Assembly: GCA_004357435.1 (NCBI GenBank)
Contig: SMVS01000022.1
Location: forward strand, 1-6,982
DNA from: Nitrospina sp.
Lineage (GTDB): Bacteria > Nitrospinota > Nitrospinia > Nitrospinales > Nitrospinaceae
Reading direction: 5' to 3'
Length of the DNA: 6,982 nt
The first letter of the stretch is position 1. Each line of letters begins with the position of its first letter. Shown here in pieces: positions 1 to 5,856 of this stretch. The notes below the pieces were generated by a model that was not told the DNA's origin, did no database searches, and worked only from the letters and a program-made list of their open reading frames with translations. The position numbers and the translations under genes were made by a program.

Positions 1-267
1 AAAGATCGGGAAGCCGACATAAATTTCAGCGATGGTTGCCAGAGACTGGCTGGACATGTAGGAATCGACCAGGGAACGTTGCGTGTAAAAATCGATTTTG
101 CCATTGTGGTCTGAATCGTAACTAACGGTCAACAATCCGTTCGGGGAGAGGTCCCACTCGACCTGGGTGCTCAGTGGCGGTTCGGACTGCAGTGGATTTC
201 CCAATACCGGGGCACCGGCCAACATTAATATGAGGGTGATACTGCTTAAAAAGTTCAGGTGTCTCAT
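1..267 (-). CDS. Exported protein with EF-hand-like calcium loop, 3' end cut by window edge
   Basis: The reverse strand is open from an ATG at 267 to the window edge (89 codons, no stop), so only the N-terminal part is seen. The start is supported by a GGAAGGAG Shine-Dalgarno at 276-283, 8 bases upstream. Residues 1-23 form a signal peptide: MRH, then a hydrophobic stretch (FLSSITLILMLAGAPVLG), with likely cleavage near AGA or VLG and no lipobox cysteine. Mature residues 51-59 read DSDHNGKID, matching positions 1, 3, 5, 6, 8 and 9 of an EF-hand loop (D-x-D-x-N-G-x-I-D). Position 12 is Thr rather than Glu/Asp, so it is a half-type or dockerin-like calcium loop. The protein probably acts in the periplasm or outside the cell. 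No family or enzymatic role can be named from this fragment, and more such loops may lie in the missing part. It is transcribed away from the rest of the window. Confidence 0.75.
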   Translation of the reverse strand, partial: MRHLNFLSSITLILMLAGAPVLGNPLQSEPPLSTQVEWDLSPNGLLTVSYDSDHNGKIDFYTQRSLVDSYMSSQSLATIAEIYVGFPIF

Positions 268-634
268 GATGGACACTCCTTCCAACTGGGGCGGGAAGGA
301 ACTTTCAACAGCTCACTTGCCGCCGGTTTTAATGATTCACTTTTTTCTCCATTCAAAAATTATTTGCAACGTTGAACTCAAATTTCAAAACTTCGTTTCA
401 CTTGGGTAGTAGCAAATACCGTACCCATTGATTAAATACTGGAAATTAGCCGTATTCCCCTTAATTTTAAAGGGGTTATAAAAAAACCGTCTTTCCCAAT
501 TCCGGTTGAATTGCGTGACTTTAAGTGGACAGTGCGGACAAAAAATGTCAATGCCCAGCCCCGTCCCAAAACCGGGTCAAGGAGGGTAATTTTTTGTGAG
601 AAAAAATTAAGGCAACTCATTACAGAAAAGTAAT
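268..634. other. Gene-free interval with AT-rich inverted repeats
   Basis: No convincing coding frame lies here; the frames present are short, lack ribosome sites and are not protein-like. Visible structure: CCCCTT/AAGGGG (457-462 and 470-475, 7-base loop); a perfect 9-base AT-only inverted repeat TAATTTTTT/AAAAAATTA (587-595 and 601-609, 5-base loop); and ATTAC/GTAAT (619-623 and 630-634) directly after the stop of the glycosyltransferase gene. On the minus strand, a weak AACCG/CGGTT stem (503-507 with 485-489, 13-base loop) is followed by seven T (486-480). It is the nearest thing to a rho-independent terminator for the gene ending at 635, but the stem is short and the loop large. None of these is a strong terminator. 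Confidence 0.5.
359..388 (-). promoter_or_regulatory. Candidate sigma70-type promoter for the exported EF-hand-like protein
   Basis: On the minus strand, TTGAAA (388-383, 5 of 6 to consensus) and AATAAT (364-359, 5 of 6) are separated by 18 bases. A transcript would start near 352 and leave a leader of about 85 bases before the ATG at 267. The spacer contains the 8-base palindrome CAACGTTG (368-375), which could bind a regulator but may be chance. The region is AT-rich, so promoter-like hexamers are expected at some rate. Confidence 0.4.
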
Positions 635-2296
635 TTAATTGTAGGCGGGTTTTTTGGTTTTCCAAAATTCCCAACCGAGAAGCAGGTAGAAAGGCAGGTA
701 TTCGAACCAGGGGATCCAGGGGATATACTGGCGCATATCCTGATAGTCGAAATAAAATTCGAGGTAGTACAGGCCGACCAGGCCGGTGAGCAGAATCCAG
801 CTCCGCCACGGGAAAATGCACAGGAAGGGTAAAACCCAGCACAGGTACCAGGGGTTCTGCACCGGACTCAGCAAAAACACCAAGGCCATGATGATGAAGA
901 TGTCCCGCAGAGCTGGTAAGGAGTGGGTGGCGTCATCAAGTTCCTTTTCGGGGAGCGAGGGTTTGGCCGCGCCCTCATCTGTCTTTGCCGGGAGCGGTGC
1001 TTGTGCCACGGCCTGGCGGCTGACCTCATTAAGGGCCACGGAAAGTCCATCGGGTGAGTTCGTCGCGTGTGGGTCCGGGCCTCCGCTTGGTTTGCGCAAT
1101 AGAAGATACGCCAGCGTGATCAGCAAAACGATCACCACAGTAATTTTGGCGGCGAGCGATGGCAGGTCGTAGGAAAATCCCACCGTCCCCTGCGGTTCCA
1201 ATCCCACGGCGGTTTCGAACCACCACACCAGCAGGGCGAAGACGCTGTCATTGGATTGCCAGTAGGTGCTGAACCGTTGCAGTCCCGCGAACGTTTTACC
1301 GCCGATGGTGAGGAACGGCAGGTACAAGGTGACGATCAGGCTGACGAACAGAGTGAGGCTCAGTACCCAGCCTTGCCAGACCGATTTTACATTGAGTCCG
1401 CGCGCTTGTTCCTTGAGATACAGTGGCAAAAGAATAACCGGGTACAGTTTGCCCAGCACGCTGAGCGCGAGGAACCCGATGGCCCAGTAAAACCGTTTCT
1501 GGGTCAGGAAGTAAATGGAGGCGCACAGAAAAGCGATGCCGATGATGTCGAGATGCGTCGAGTTGAACGTTTCTTTGATGACCAGCGGACACCAGAAATA
1601 CACCAGGCTCCAGTTGCGGTTGCGGCCCAGCGCGGAGAGCGTCAGCACGATGAAGGTGAAAGCGATGCCATCGAAGACGAGGAACGCCAGGCGCATGGCG
1701 AGAATGCTGTCCGGCTGGAGGTGGTGTACGGCGCGGAATACGTATTGCGCCAGGGGCGGATAAATGGTCGCCACCCCCGGATGGTTGATGCGTTCCATGA
1801 ACACCAGGCTGGTGTCGTTGGCCCACTTCAACTGGGCCAGCCGGGCCAGTTCGAGGATGCTGTCCGCGTCGTAAGTCAGTTCGAAGCGGTCCGGCTCCCG
1901 GACTATAAATTGCTTGAACTCGCTGACCTCGTCCGGCGCGTATTTGAAGGGGTTGATGCCGTGGGCGAACACTTTGCCGTCCCACAGGTAGCGGTAGACG
2001 TCGTCCTCCTGAATTTGCTGGGCGGGCAGGAGGGTGAGGCGGAAGGCGAGGCCGAACGCCACCATCGCCCAGAAGGTCCAGCGGGTTTGCATGCCGCGAT
2101 GGACCAGCGCCACGCCGCCGGCGTACAGCGCGAACAGGCAAAAATAAATCGCCAGATAAGTCAGGATGGGCCGGTCGCTGTAGCCCTCGCCCCAGTTGAA
2201 CTGGCGGGAGAGGTGCGCCATCCAGAAATAGCAGGCCAGGCTAAGACCGCCCAAAATAAAAAGAAGGTGACGCTTGGAAAAAGATTTTTTATGCAT
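635..2296 (-). CDS. GT-C-fold polytopic membrane glycosyltransferase (GT87/DUF2029 or MptB-like)
   Basis: A 553-residue integral membrane protein with about 11-13 hydrophobic segments. The first follows the basic N-terminus MHKKSFSKRH. After the second or third segment comes EDDVYRYLWDG (residues 97-107), the acidic signature in the first extracytoplasmic loop of GT-C enzymes that use polyprenyl-phosphate sugars; D98/D99 are candidate catalytic or metal-binding residues. Other family-like marks are YPPLAQ (179-184), HLD (248-250), GKLYPV (282-287) and NPWYLCWVLPF (481-491). By family it should transfer a hexose, often mannose, from a lipid-phosphate donor to an acceptor outside the cytoplasm; donor and acceptor cannot be read here. 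Residues ~401-462 form a hydrophilic Pro/Ala/Asp-rich insert between membrane helices, probably disordered. Start: a GTG at 2329 would add 11 residues and has GGGGAGG about 11 bases upstream. I prefer the ATG at 2296 (weak ACAGGG site) because the added segment does not look like a coding N-terminus. Transcribed alone, divergent from the TPR operon. Confidence 0.85.
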   Translation of the reverse strand: MHKKSFSKRHLLFILGGLSLACYFWMAHLSRQFNWGEGYSDRPILTYLAIYFCLFALYAGGVALVHRGMQTRWTFWAMVAFGLAFRLTLLPAQQIQEDDVYRYLWDGKVFAHGINPFKYAPDEVSEFKQFIVREPDRFELTYDADSILELARLAQLKWANDTSLVFMERINHPGVATIYPPLAQYVFRAVHHLQPDSILAMRLAFLVFDGIAFTFIVLTLSALGRNRNWSLVYFWCPLVIKETFNSTHLDIIGIAFLCASIYFLTQKRFYWAIGFLALSVLGKLYPVILLPLYLKEQARGLNVKSVWQGWVLSLTLFVSLIVTLYLPFLTIGGKTFAGLQRFSTYWQSNDSVFALLVWWFETAVGLEPQGTVGFSYDLPSLAAKITVVIVLLITLAYLLLRKPSGGPDPHATNSPDGLSVALNEVSRQAVAQAPLPAKTDEGAAKPSLPEKELDDATHSLPALRDIFIIMALVFLLSPVQNPWYLCWVLPFLCIFPWRSWILLTGLVGLYYLEFYFDYQDMRQYIPWIPWFEYLPFYLLLGWEFWKTKKPAYN

Positions 2297-2392
2297 GAGA
2301 ACCCTGTCTAAAAATATACCTTCTGCCACCCCTGGTTTTCCCTCCCCGGTTAATTAAACCTTGGCCTAAGTATGGTTTTTTGAAACACAGAG

Positions 2393-2398
2393 ATTATA
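2393..2398 (-). promoter_or_regulatory. Possible -10 box for the glycosyltransferase gene
   Basis: The minus strand reads TATAAT, a perfect -10 hexamer, about 65 bases upstream of the GTG at 2329 and 97 upstream of the ATG at 2296. No good -35 hexamer sits 16-18 bases further up: the sequence there is GAAGGA or CGAAGG and falls inside the dispersed-repeat hairpin. TTGCCG is 21 bases away, which is too far. If real, it would be a weak or activator-dependent promoter. Confidence 0.3.
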
Positions 2399-2402
2399 GA
2401 AT

Positions 2403-2456
2403 TGTCATTCTGAGTCCTTCGGCAAGCTCAGGCTGAACTCCGCGAAGGATCTGGGT
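2403..2456. repeat. Putative dispersed intergenic repeat with a 35-nt hairpin
   Basis: The core is an imperfect palindrome. Outer arms TCCTTCG (2415-2421) and CGAAGGA (2443-2449) pair perfectly. A symmetric 3x3 internal loop follows, then AGCTCA (2425-2430) pairs with TGAACT (2434-2439) with one mismatch around a GGC loop. It is flanked by GTCATTCTGAG on the left and TCTGGG on the right. From memory, sequences of the form CATTCTGAG...GAAGGATCT containing CCTTCGGCAAGCTCAGG recur many times in intergenic DNA of diverse bacterial genomes, in the manner of REP or MITE-like elements. Only one copy is present here, so calling it dispersed is inference. No T-run follows on either strand, so it is not a standard terminator. 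Confidence 0.5.
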
Positions 2457-2505
2457 TTTAGGCCGCCCCTCTCAATGGCGCGACGACACTAAGGAACAAG
2501 CTCCC

Positions 2506-2615
2506 CAGCCCCCTTCGGAGCAGGAAGGGCGCATCGGTCTCCCATCAAAGTTGTGGGGGCTGATCCAAAATTTTCGGGCTATAAAAAGGCTGCCAGATGC
2601 CGTGGCGGGACGGCA
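2506..2615. repeat. Cluster of inverted repeats in the divergent intergenic region
   Basis: Three perfect inverted repeats lie close together: CAGCCCCC (2506-2513) with GGGGGCTG (2555-2562); nested and partly overlapping it, CCCTTC (2511-2516) with GAAGGG (2524-2529); and TGCCGT (2598-2603) with ACGGCA (2610-2615), 6-base loop. They lie upstream of the rightward promoter and upstream of the leftward -10, so they are not leader-RNA elements of either flanking gene unless a further promoter exists. They could be debris of a repeat element, an unrecognised small RNA or protein-binding sites. Beyond these, I see no gene in 2330-2743. Confidence 0.35.
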
Positions 2616-2660
2616 CTCCTGATTTTAGCTGAATTCAGGTCGTTTCAATGAATTTATCCT

Positions 2661-2689
2661 TTGAATTTGTTGGCCATCCTCTTTACAAT
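2661..2689 (+). promoter_or_regulatory. Predicted sigma70-type promoter of the TPR-lipoprotein-ispE operon
   Basis: TTGAAT (2661-2666, 4 of 6 to consensus) and TACAAT (2684-2689, 5 of 6) are separated by exactly 17 bases, in an AT-rich stretch following a GC-rich one. Transcription would begin near 2696, giving a leader of about 48 bases before the GTG at 2744. It is the best promoter in the window and is correctly placed for the rightward operon. Confidence 0.6.
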
Positions 2690-2743
2690 ATTAACTGTAA
2701 GCTTAATCACACAAACTGAGACAAAGCACCATGGGAATCGACT

Positions 2744-5002
2744 GTGGGTAAAAACCCTGAGTGGTCCAGCATGCGCCAGGCTCTTTATGGATCGTTGCCA
2801 GAGGTGAGCGCGGCCGATCCGGAGCAAAAGTTGAATCGAGTGTCCCTGCTGTGGCCGATAGTGGTCGGGCAGGAGATGGCTCTGCGGTCCCGTTTGGTCC
2901 GCCTCACTGAAAAAACCCTTTATGTGGAAGTCGAGGGCCAGGAATGGGTGCCGGTGCTGAAATCCCTCGAATCGAAAATTTTGCGGGAGATCAACCAGCA
3001 TAGCGATCTTGCAAGCTTCACCCGGATCGCGCTGGCGGCAGTGCCGGTGCGCAAAGTTTCAAAGAAGGCGAACCAGAGTTCTCCGGCCTCAAAAAAACTT
3101 TATCGGGGGCCGGCGGTGAAAGGAAATTTGGAAATGATAAAAGATCTGGATTTGAGAAATTCTTTGGAGCGCATCGGCCGCAAAATGCGATTTGTGACTT
3201 TGATTCTGCTGGCGGGCGTTTTTCTAGCGAACTGTTCTGCCATGCCGAGCCAGCAAAATTTAACTCTGGCTTCCATGGTGGAGGATAACGAGTCCTCGCG
3301 GTTCGCGCAATCCTACGCGGTGCGGCAAATCAAGATTCTCAAGGCAAACAATCCGAACACCACTTACCGGGATCCCAGAGCCTATTATCATTTTTTACTT
3401 GCCCTGAAGCACGAGCGTGAGGGCGATTTCGACCAGGCGGCTTTTCATTACGCCCGAGTCGTGAAATATGATCCGCGCAATGAAAAATTTTATTCCCATC
3501 TGGTTCACTTGTTACTCCGGACCGGTCAGTTTGAATCTGCTCTCCAAGGCGGTCTCGACGGCCTCCAGCAATTTCCTGGCAACGTGGCCATGCGGATGAT
3601 CGTTGCCGATATTTTATCTGCCCAAGGCAAGCGCGAGCAAGCCATCGAGCATTACAAAAAAATTACGCAGGCCGATCCGTCCAACGGCCGTGCGTATTTG
3701 ATGATCGGCAATAATTTTCATCTCATCAAAAAAAATGATGAGGCCGTAGAAAATTTCAAACAGGCCGTTTTGACGGATCCGGCAAACGCTCTCGGCTATC
3801 ATTACCTCGGCAAGACCCTGGCGCAGGCGGGAAACAGAGAGGAAGCGATTGCAAATTACAAAAAAGCGTTGAATTTGAGACCGAGCCTGGTCGATTCCCG
3901 TAAAAATCTGGCGCAAGTGTACGAACTCCAGAATCAATATGATGAAGCGATCCGGCAGTACAAGATTATTTTAAAACTCCAACCCAACAACAAAAAGATT
4001 CGAAAGCATTTGGAGGAAATAAATCTCGCGTTCAATTCCGCGGGCGGCGCCCCTCTGGACTCCTCGGCCCTGTCCGAATTTGTTCTGAAGGAATCCAACA
4101 TCCACACCAAGCTGGGGTCCGCATTGTATCAGCAGGCCTCGTATCTGCAAGCGTTGGATGAATTCCGGCTGGTTCTGATTGAGGGGGAGCAACAGGATAT
4201 CCGCCTGATCATCGCCAGAATTTTTGAATTGTTTGAAAGGATGGACAAAGCCATTAACGAAATCGAAGCCTACCGCGAGACCCAGGAAGACCTGCCGGTG
4301 GAAATTTTACTGCACCTGGCCCGGCTTTATGGATTGGACAACAGGATGGAGAAGTCCATTGAGCTGTTGGATGCCGCGGTGACTCTGGACCCCGACAATG
4401 ACCGGCTCTATCATGCGCTGGCGCTGGCAAACATGGCCGTCAACCGGAACCAAGAAGCCATCATCCATATTCAGAAAGCCATTACGCTGGACGACCAGAG
4501 GGATGTTTACTTTTTCGAGCAAGGCGCTTTGCTGGAACGGGTCGGCCAATACGACGATGCCATTCAAAGCATGCAACGGACGCTGGAGCTCAATCCGACT
4601 CATTCCAACGCCCATAATTTTATCGGGTACATGTACGCGACCAAGGGCGAGGATTTGGACAAGGCGATGCACCACCTCCAACAGGCGCTCAGTATTCAGC
4701 CACGCAACGGCTATTTCCTGGACAGTCTGGGCTGGATCTATTTCAAAAAAGGACAATCTGCCGAAGCGCTCACCCACCTTAAGAAAGCCATGATCTACAC
4801 CGAACCTGACCCCGTTCTTTACGATCATTTGGGGGATGTTTATTTTAACCTCGAGCAGGTGAATGACGCCCGCAAAGCTTGGGCAACCAGCCTGATCCTC
4901 ACCCGCAAAAGGTTGGAAGATCCCAAGGGAGAAATTCCCAACCCGCATGAGCTTGAAGAAAAAATCCAAAACGCAGAACAATTAATGCAAAAAAATCGTT
5001 GA
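2744..5002 (+). CDS. DUF721 (DciA-like) domain in one frame with a TPR-repeat lipoprotein
   Basis: A 752-residue frame starting with GTG at 2744; the ribosome site (GGGA, 7 bases upstream) is weak and an ATG at 2771 is an alternative. Residues ~10-147 resemble DUF721, the DciA family that works with the replicative helicase DnaB: LYGSLPEV, LWPIVVGQ, TLYVEVEGQEWVPVLKSLE and the C-terminal helix DLRNSLERIGRK. Immediately after, residues 148-164 read as a lipoprotein signal peptide (MR, hydrophobic core, LANC with Cys164). Residues ~212-721 hold about 12-13 TPR repeats with typical DP.N and G.F..A patterns, interrupted near 416-450. The last repeats (SLGWIYFKKG, DHLGDVY) recall the TPR protein encoded upstream of lolB in Pseudomonas. 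TPRs bind proteins, so a scaffold role in the periplasm or outer membrane is likely. Odd: no stop separates the domains. It may be a true signal-anchored fusion, an internal start at 3185 (the nearest GGAG is 15 bases away, too far), or two genes merged by an indel. A 4-base TTGA overlap joins it to the next frame. Confidence 0.85.
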   Translation: MGKNPEWSSMRQALYGSLPEVSAADPEQKLNRVSLLWPIVVGQEMALRSRLVRLTEKTLYVEVEGQEWVPVLKSLESKILREINQHSDLASFTRIALAAVPVRKVSKKANQSSPASKKLYRGPAVKGNLEMIKDLDLRNSLERIGRKMRFVTLILLAGVFLANCSAMPSQQNLTLASMVEDNESSRFAQSYAVRQIKILKANNPNTTYRDPRAYYHFLLALKHEREGDFDQAAFHYARVVKYDPRNEKFYSHLVHLLLRTGQFESALQGGLDGLQQFPGNVAMRMIVADILSAQGKREQAIEHYKKITQADPSNGRAYLMIGNNFHLIKKNDEAVENFKQAVLTDPANALGYHYLGKTLAQAGNREEAIANYKKALNLRPSLVDSRKNLAQVYELQNQYDEAIRQYKIILKLQPNNKKIRKHLEEINLAFNSAGGAPLDSSALSEFVLKESNIHTKLGSALYQQASYLQALDEFRLVLIEGEQQDIRLIIARIFELFERMDKAINEIEAYRETQEDLPVEILLHLARLYGLDNRMEKSIELLDAAVTLDPDNDRLYHALALANMAVNRNQEAIIHIQKAITLDDQRDVYFFEQGALLERVGQYDDAIQSMQRTLELNPTHSNAHNFIGYMYATKGEDLDKAMHHLQQALSIQPRNGYFLDSLGWIYFKKGQSAEALTHLKKAMIYTEPDPVLYDHLGDVYFNLEQVNDARKAWATSLILTRKRLEDPKGEIPNPHELEEKIQNAEQLMQKNR
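3185..3235 (+). other. Internal lipoprotein signal peptide or signal-anchor segment within the DUF721-TPR frame
   Basis: The ATG at 3185 (codon 148) begins a short basic n-region (MR, preceded by GRK), a 13-residue hydrophobic core and the lipobox LANC ending at codon 164. Asn at -1 is uncommon in lipoboxes (Gly, Ala or Ser is usual), but the serine-rich stretch after the cysteine is typical. If translation starts here, the product is a TPR lipoprotein of 605 residues. If the whole frame is translated, the same segment, with positive charges on its N-side, would anchor the protein with DUF721 inside and the TPRs outside. Confidence 0.6.
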
Positions 5003-5010
5003 GGCCGCTG

Positions 5011-5856
5011 TTGCCGGACGTCACCTTCAGCTGGAAATTCCTCGGGGTCCACGTGCTTTGGGCGGGGATTCTTATGTCCTGCCAGACCGCTCCGCCGGTG
5101 GTGGATACTTCCCCCATCATTCCCCTTTCGCCAACGGAGATCCTCCAAACTCTCCTGCAAAGACAAAGTGAGTTTAAGGATCTTAAATCCTTTGTCAAAA
5201 CCACCGTCCGCACTCCCAAGCTGACCCAGACCCTGCGCCAGGCACTGATTATTCAAGAGGGCCGGGCGATCCGCTTCGATACGCTAAGTTTGTTGGGCCA
5301 GCCTTTGGGAGTGCTGGTGGTCGAGGATCAGGACGTCCTCTTTTATGACACCAGAAAAAGTCGGTTGTATTCCGGCGTGGCGGTCTGGGACATGATGATT
5401 CAGGTGTTTGGAACCGTTATTGATTTTGGCAAGTACATCCGTATTTTATCCGGCCAGATTCCTGGGCTGGAGACTCTGCAGATTAAAGAAGCGCGCCTGC
5501 TGGCGGAGCCGCCACATTATCACATCGAAGCCTGGGATCCGGTACTGCGGGAACGGCTGTTGATCCATCTGGATGCCCGGACATTGGCGCCCACCGATTT
5601 GTGGAAATGGCGAGGCGATCAAATAATCCTGATCGTTCACTGGCAACACCACAAGGAAGTCAACGGCAGGCTGTTTCCTCATAAAATTCAATTGCTCCGT
5701 GATAACGGCCAAGATGAACTGCTGATCCAATTCAAGGCACCGCAAATCAACCAGGGGGTGCCCGCCGACGCCTTCAAGCTTCCGCTTTCCGGCCAGTGGC
5801 AGGGTGTCCCAGGGTCCGCGGCCGAACCTTCCAAAATGGCATGGGTGAGGCCATGA
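5011..5856 (+). CDS. LolB-like outer-membrane lipoprotein (LolA/LolB fold, possibly DUF4292)
   Basis: A protein of 281 residues with an N-terminal lipoprotein signal: WK, the hydrophobic FLGVHVLWAGILMS and Cys24 in the lipobox LMSC. A Pro/Ser-rich tether (APPVVDTSPIIPLSP) follows, then a beta-rich domain. The segment RFDTLSLLGQPLGVLVVEDQ (residues 88-107) matches the strand pattern of LolA/LolB-fold proteins, and the C-terminal VPADAFKLPL (250-259) is typical of related lipoproteins. LolB accepts lipoproteins from the carrier LolA and inserts them into the outer membrane; that role is inferred from fold and position, and overall similarity to classical LolB looks low. Start: TTG at 5011 has TGAGG (5000-5004), overlapping the upstream stop, 6 bases before it. 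A TTG at 4999 would overlap the upstream gene by four bases but lacks a ribosome site. Sits between the TPR protein and ispE, as lolB does in Pseudomonas, and overlaps ispE by four bases. Confidence 0.75.
   Translation: MPDVTFSWKFLGVHVLWAGILMSCQTAPPVVDTSPIIPLSPTEILQTLLQRQSEFKDLKSFVKTTVRTPKLTQTLRQALIIQEGRAIRFDTLSLLGQPLGVLVVEDQDVLFYDTRKSRLYSGVAVWDMMIQVFGTVIDFGKYIRILSGQIPGLETLQIKEARLLAEPPHYHIEAWDPVLRERLLIHLDARTLAPTDLWKWRGDQIILIVHWQHHKEVNGRLFPHKIQLLRDNGQDELLIQFKAPQINQGVPADAFKLPLSGQWQGVPGSAAEPSKMAWVRP

Noticed and set aside
587..609. Perfect 9-bp inverted repeat as a terminator
   Set aside because: The stem is made only of A-T pairs and has no separate T-run after a GC-rich stem, so it would be a poor terminator; recorded only as structure.
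432..842. A 136-codon minus-strand frame reaching past the end of the glycosyltransferase gene
   Set aside because: Mostly out-of-frame overlap with that gene, no ribosome site, and no protein-like character in the part beyond 635.
1296..2141. A 281-codon open frame on the minus strand
   Set aside because: It is a frame-shifted shadow of the glycosyltransferase, very rich in Arg, Pro and His, while the correct frame shows clear GT-C motifs.
1256..2311. A 351-codon open frame on the plus strand
   Set aside because: It lies wholly antisense to the glycosyltransferase gene, is made of charged low-complexity sequence as expected from the complement of membrane-helix codons, and has no recognisable domain.
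3614..4192. Repeated-looking sequence as possible tandem DNA repeats
   Set aside because: The similarity is at the protein level (34-residue TPR motif); the DNA itself is not a tandem repeat or CRISPR array.
4307..4981. A 224-codon minus-strand frame
   Set aside because: Antisense to the TPR repeats; periodic only because the TPR codons are periodic.
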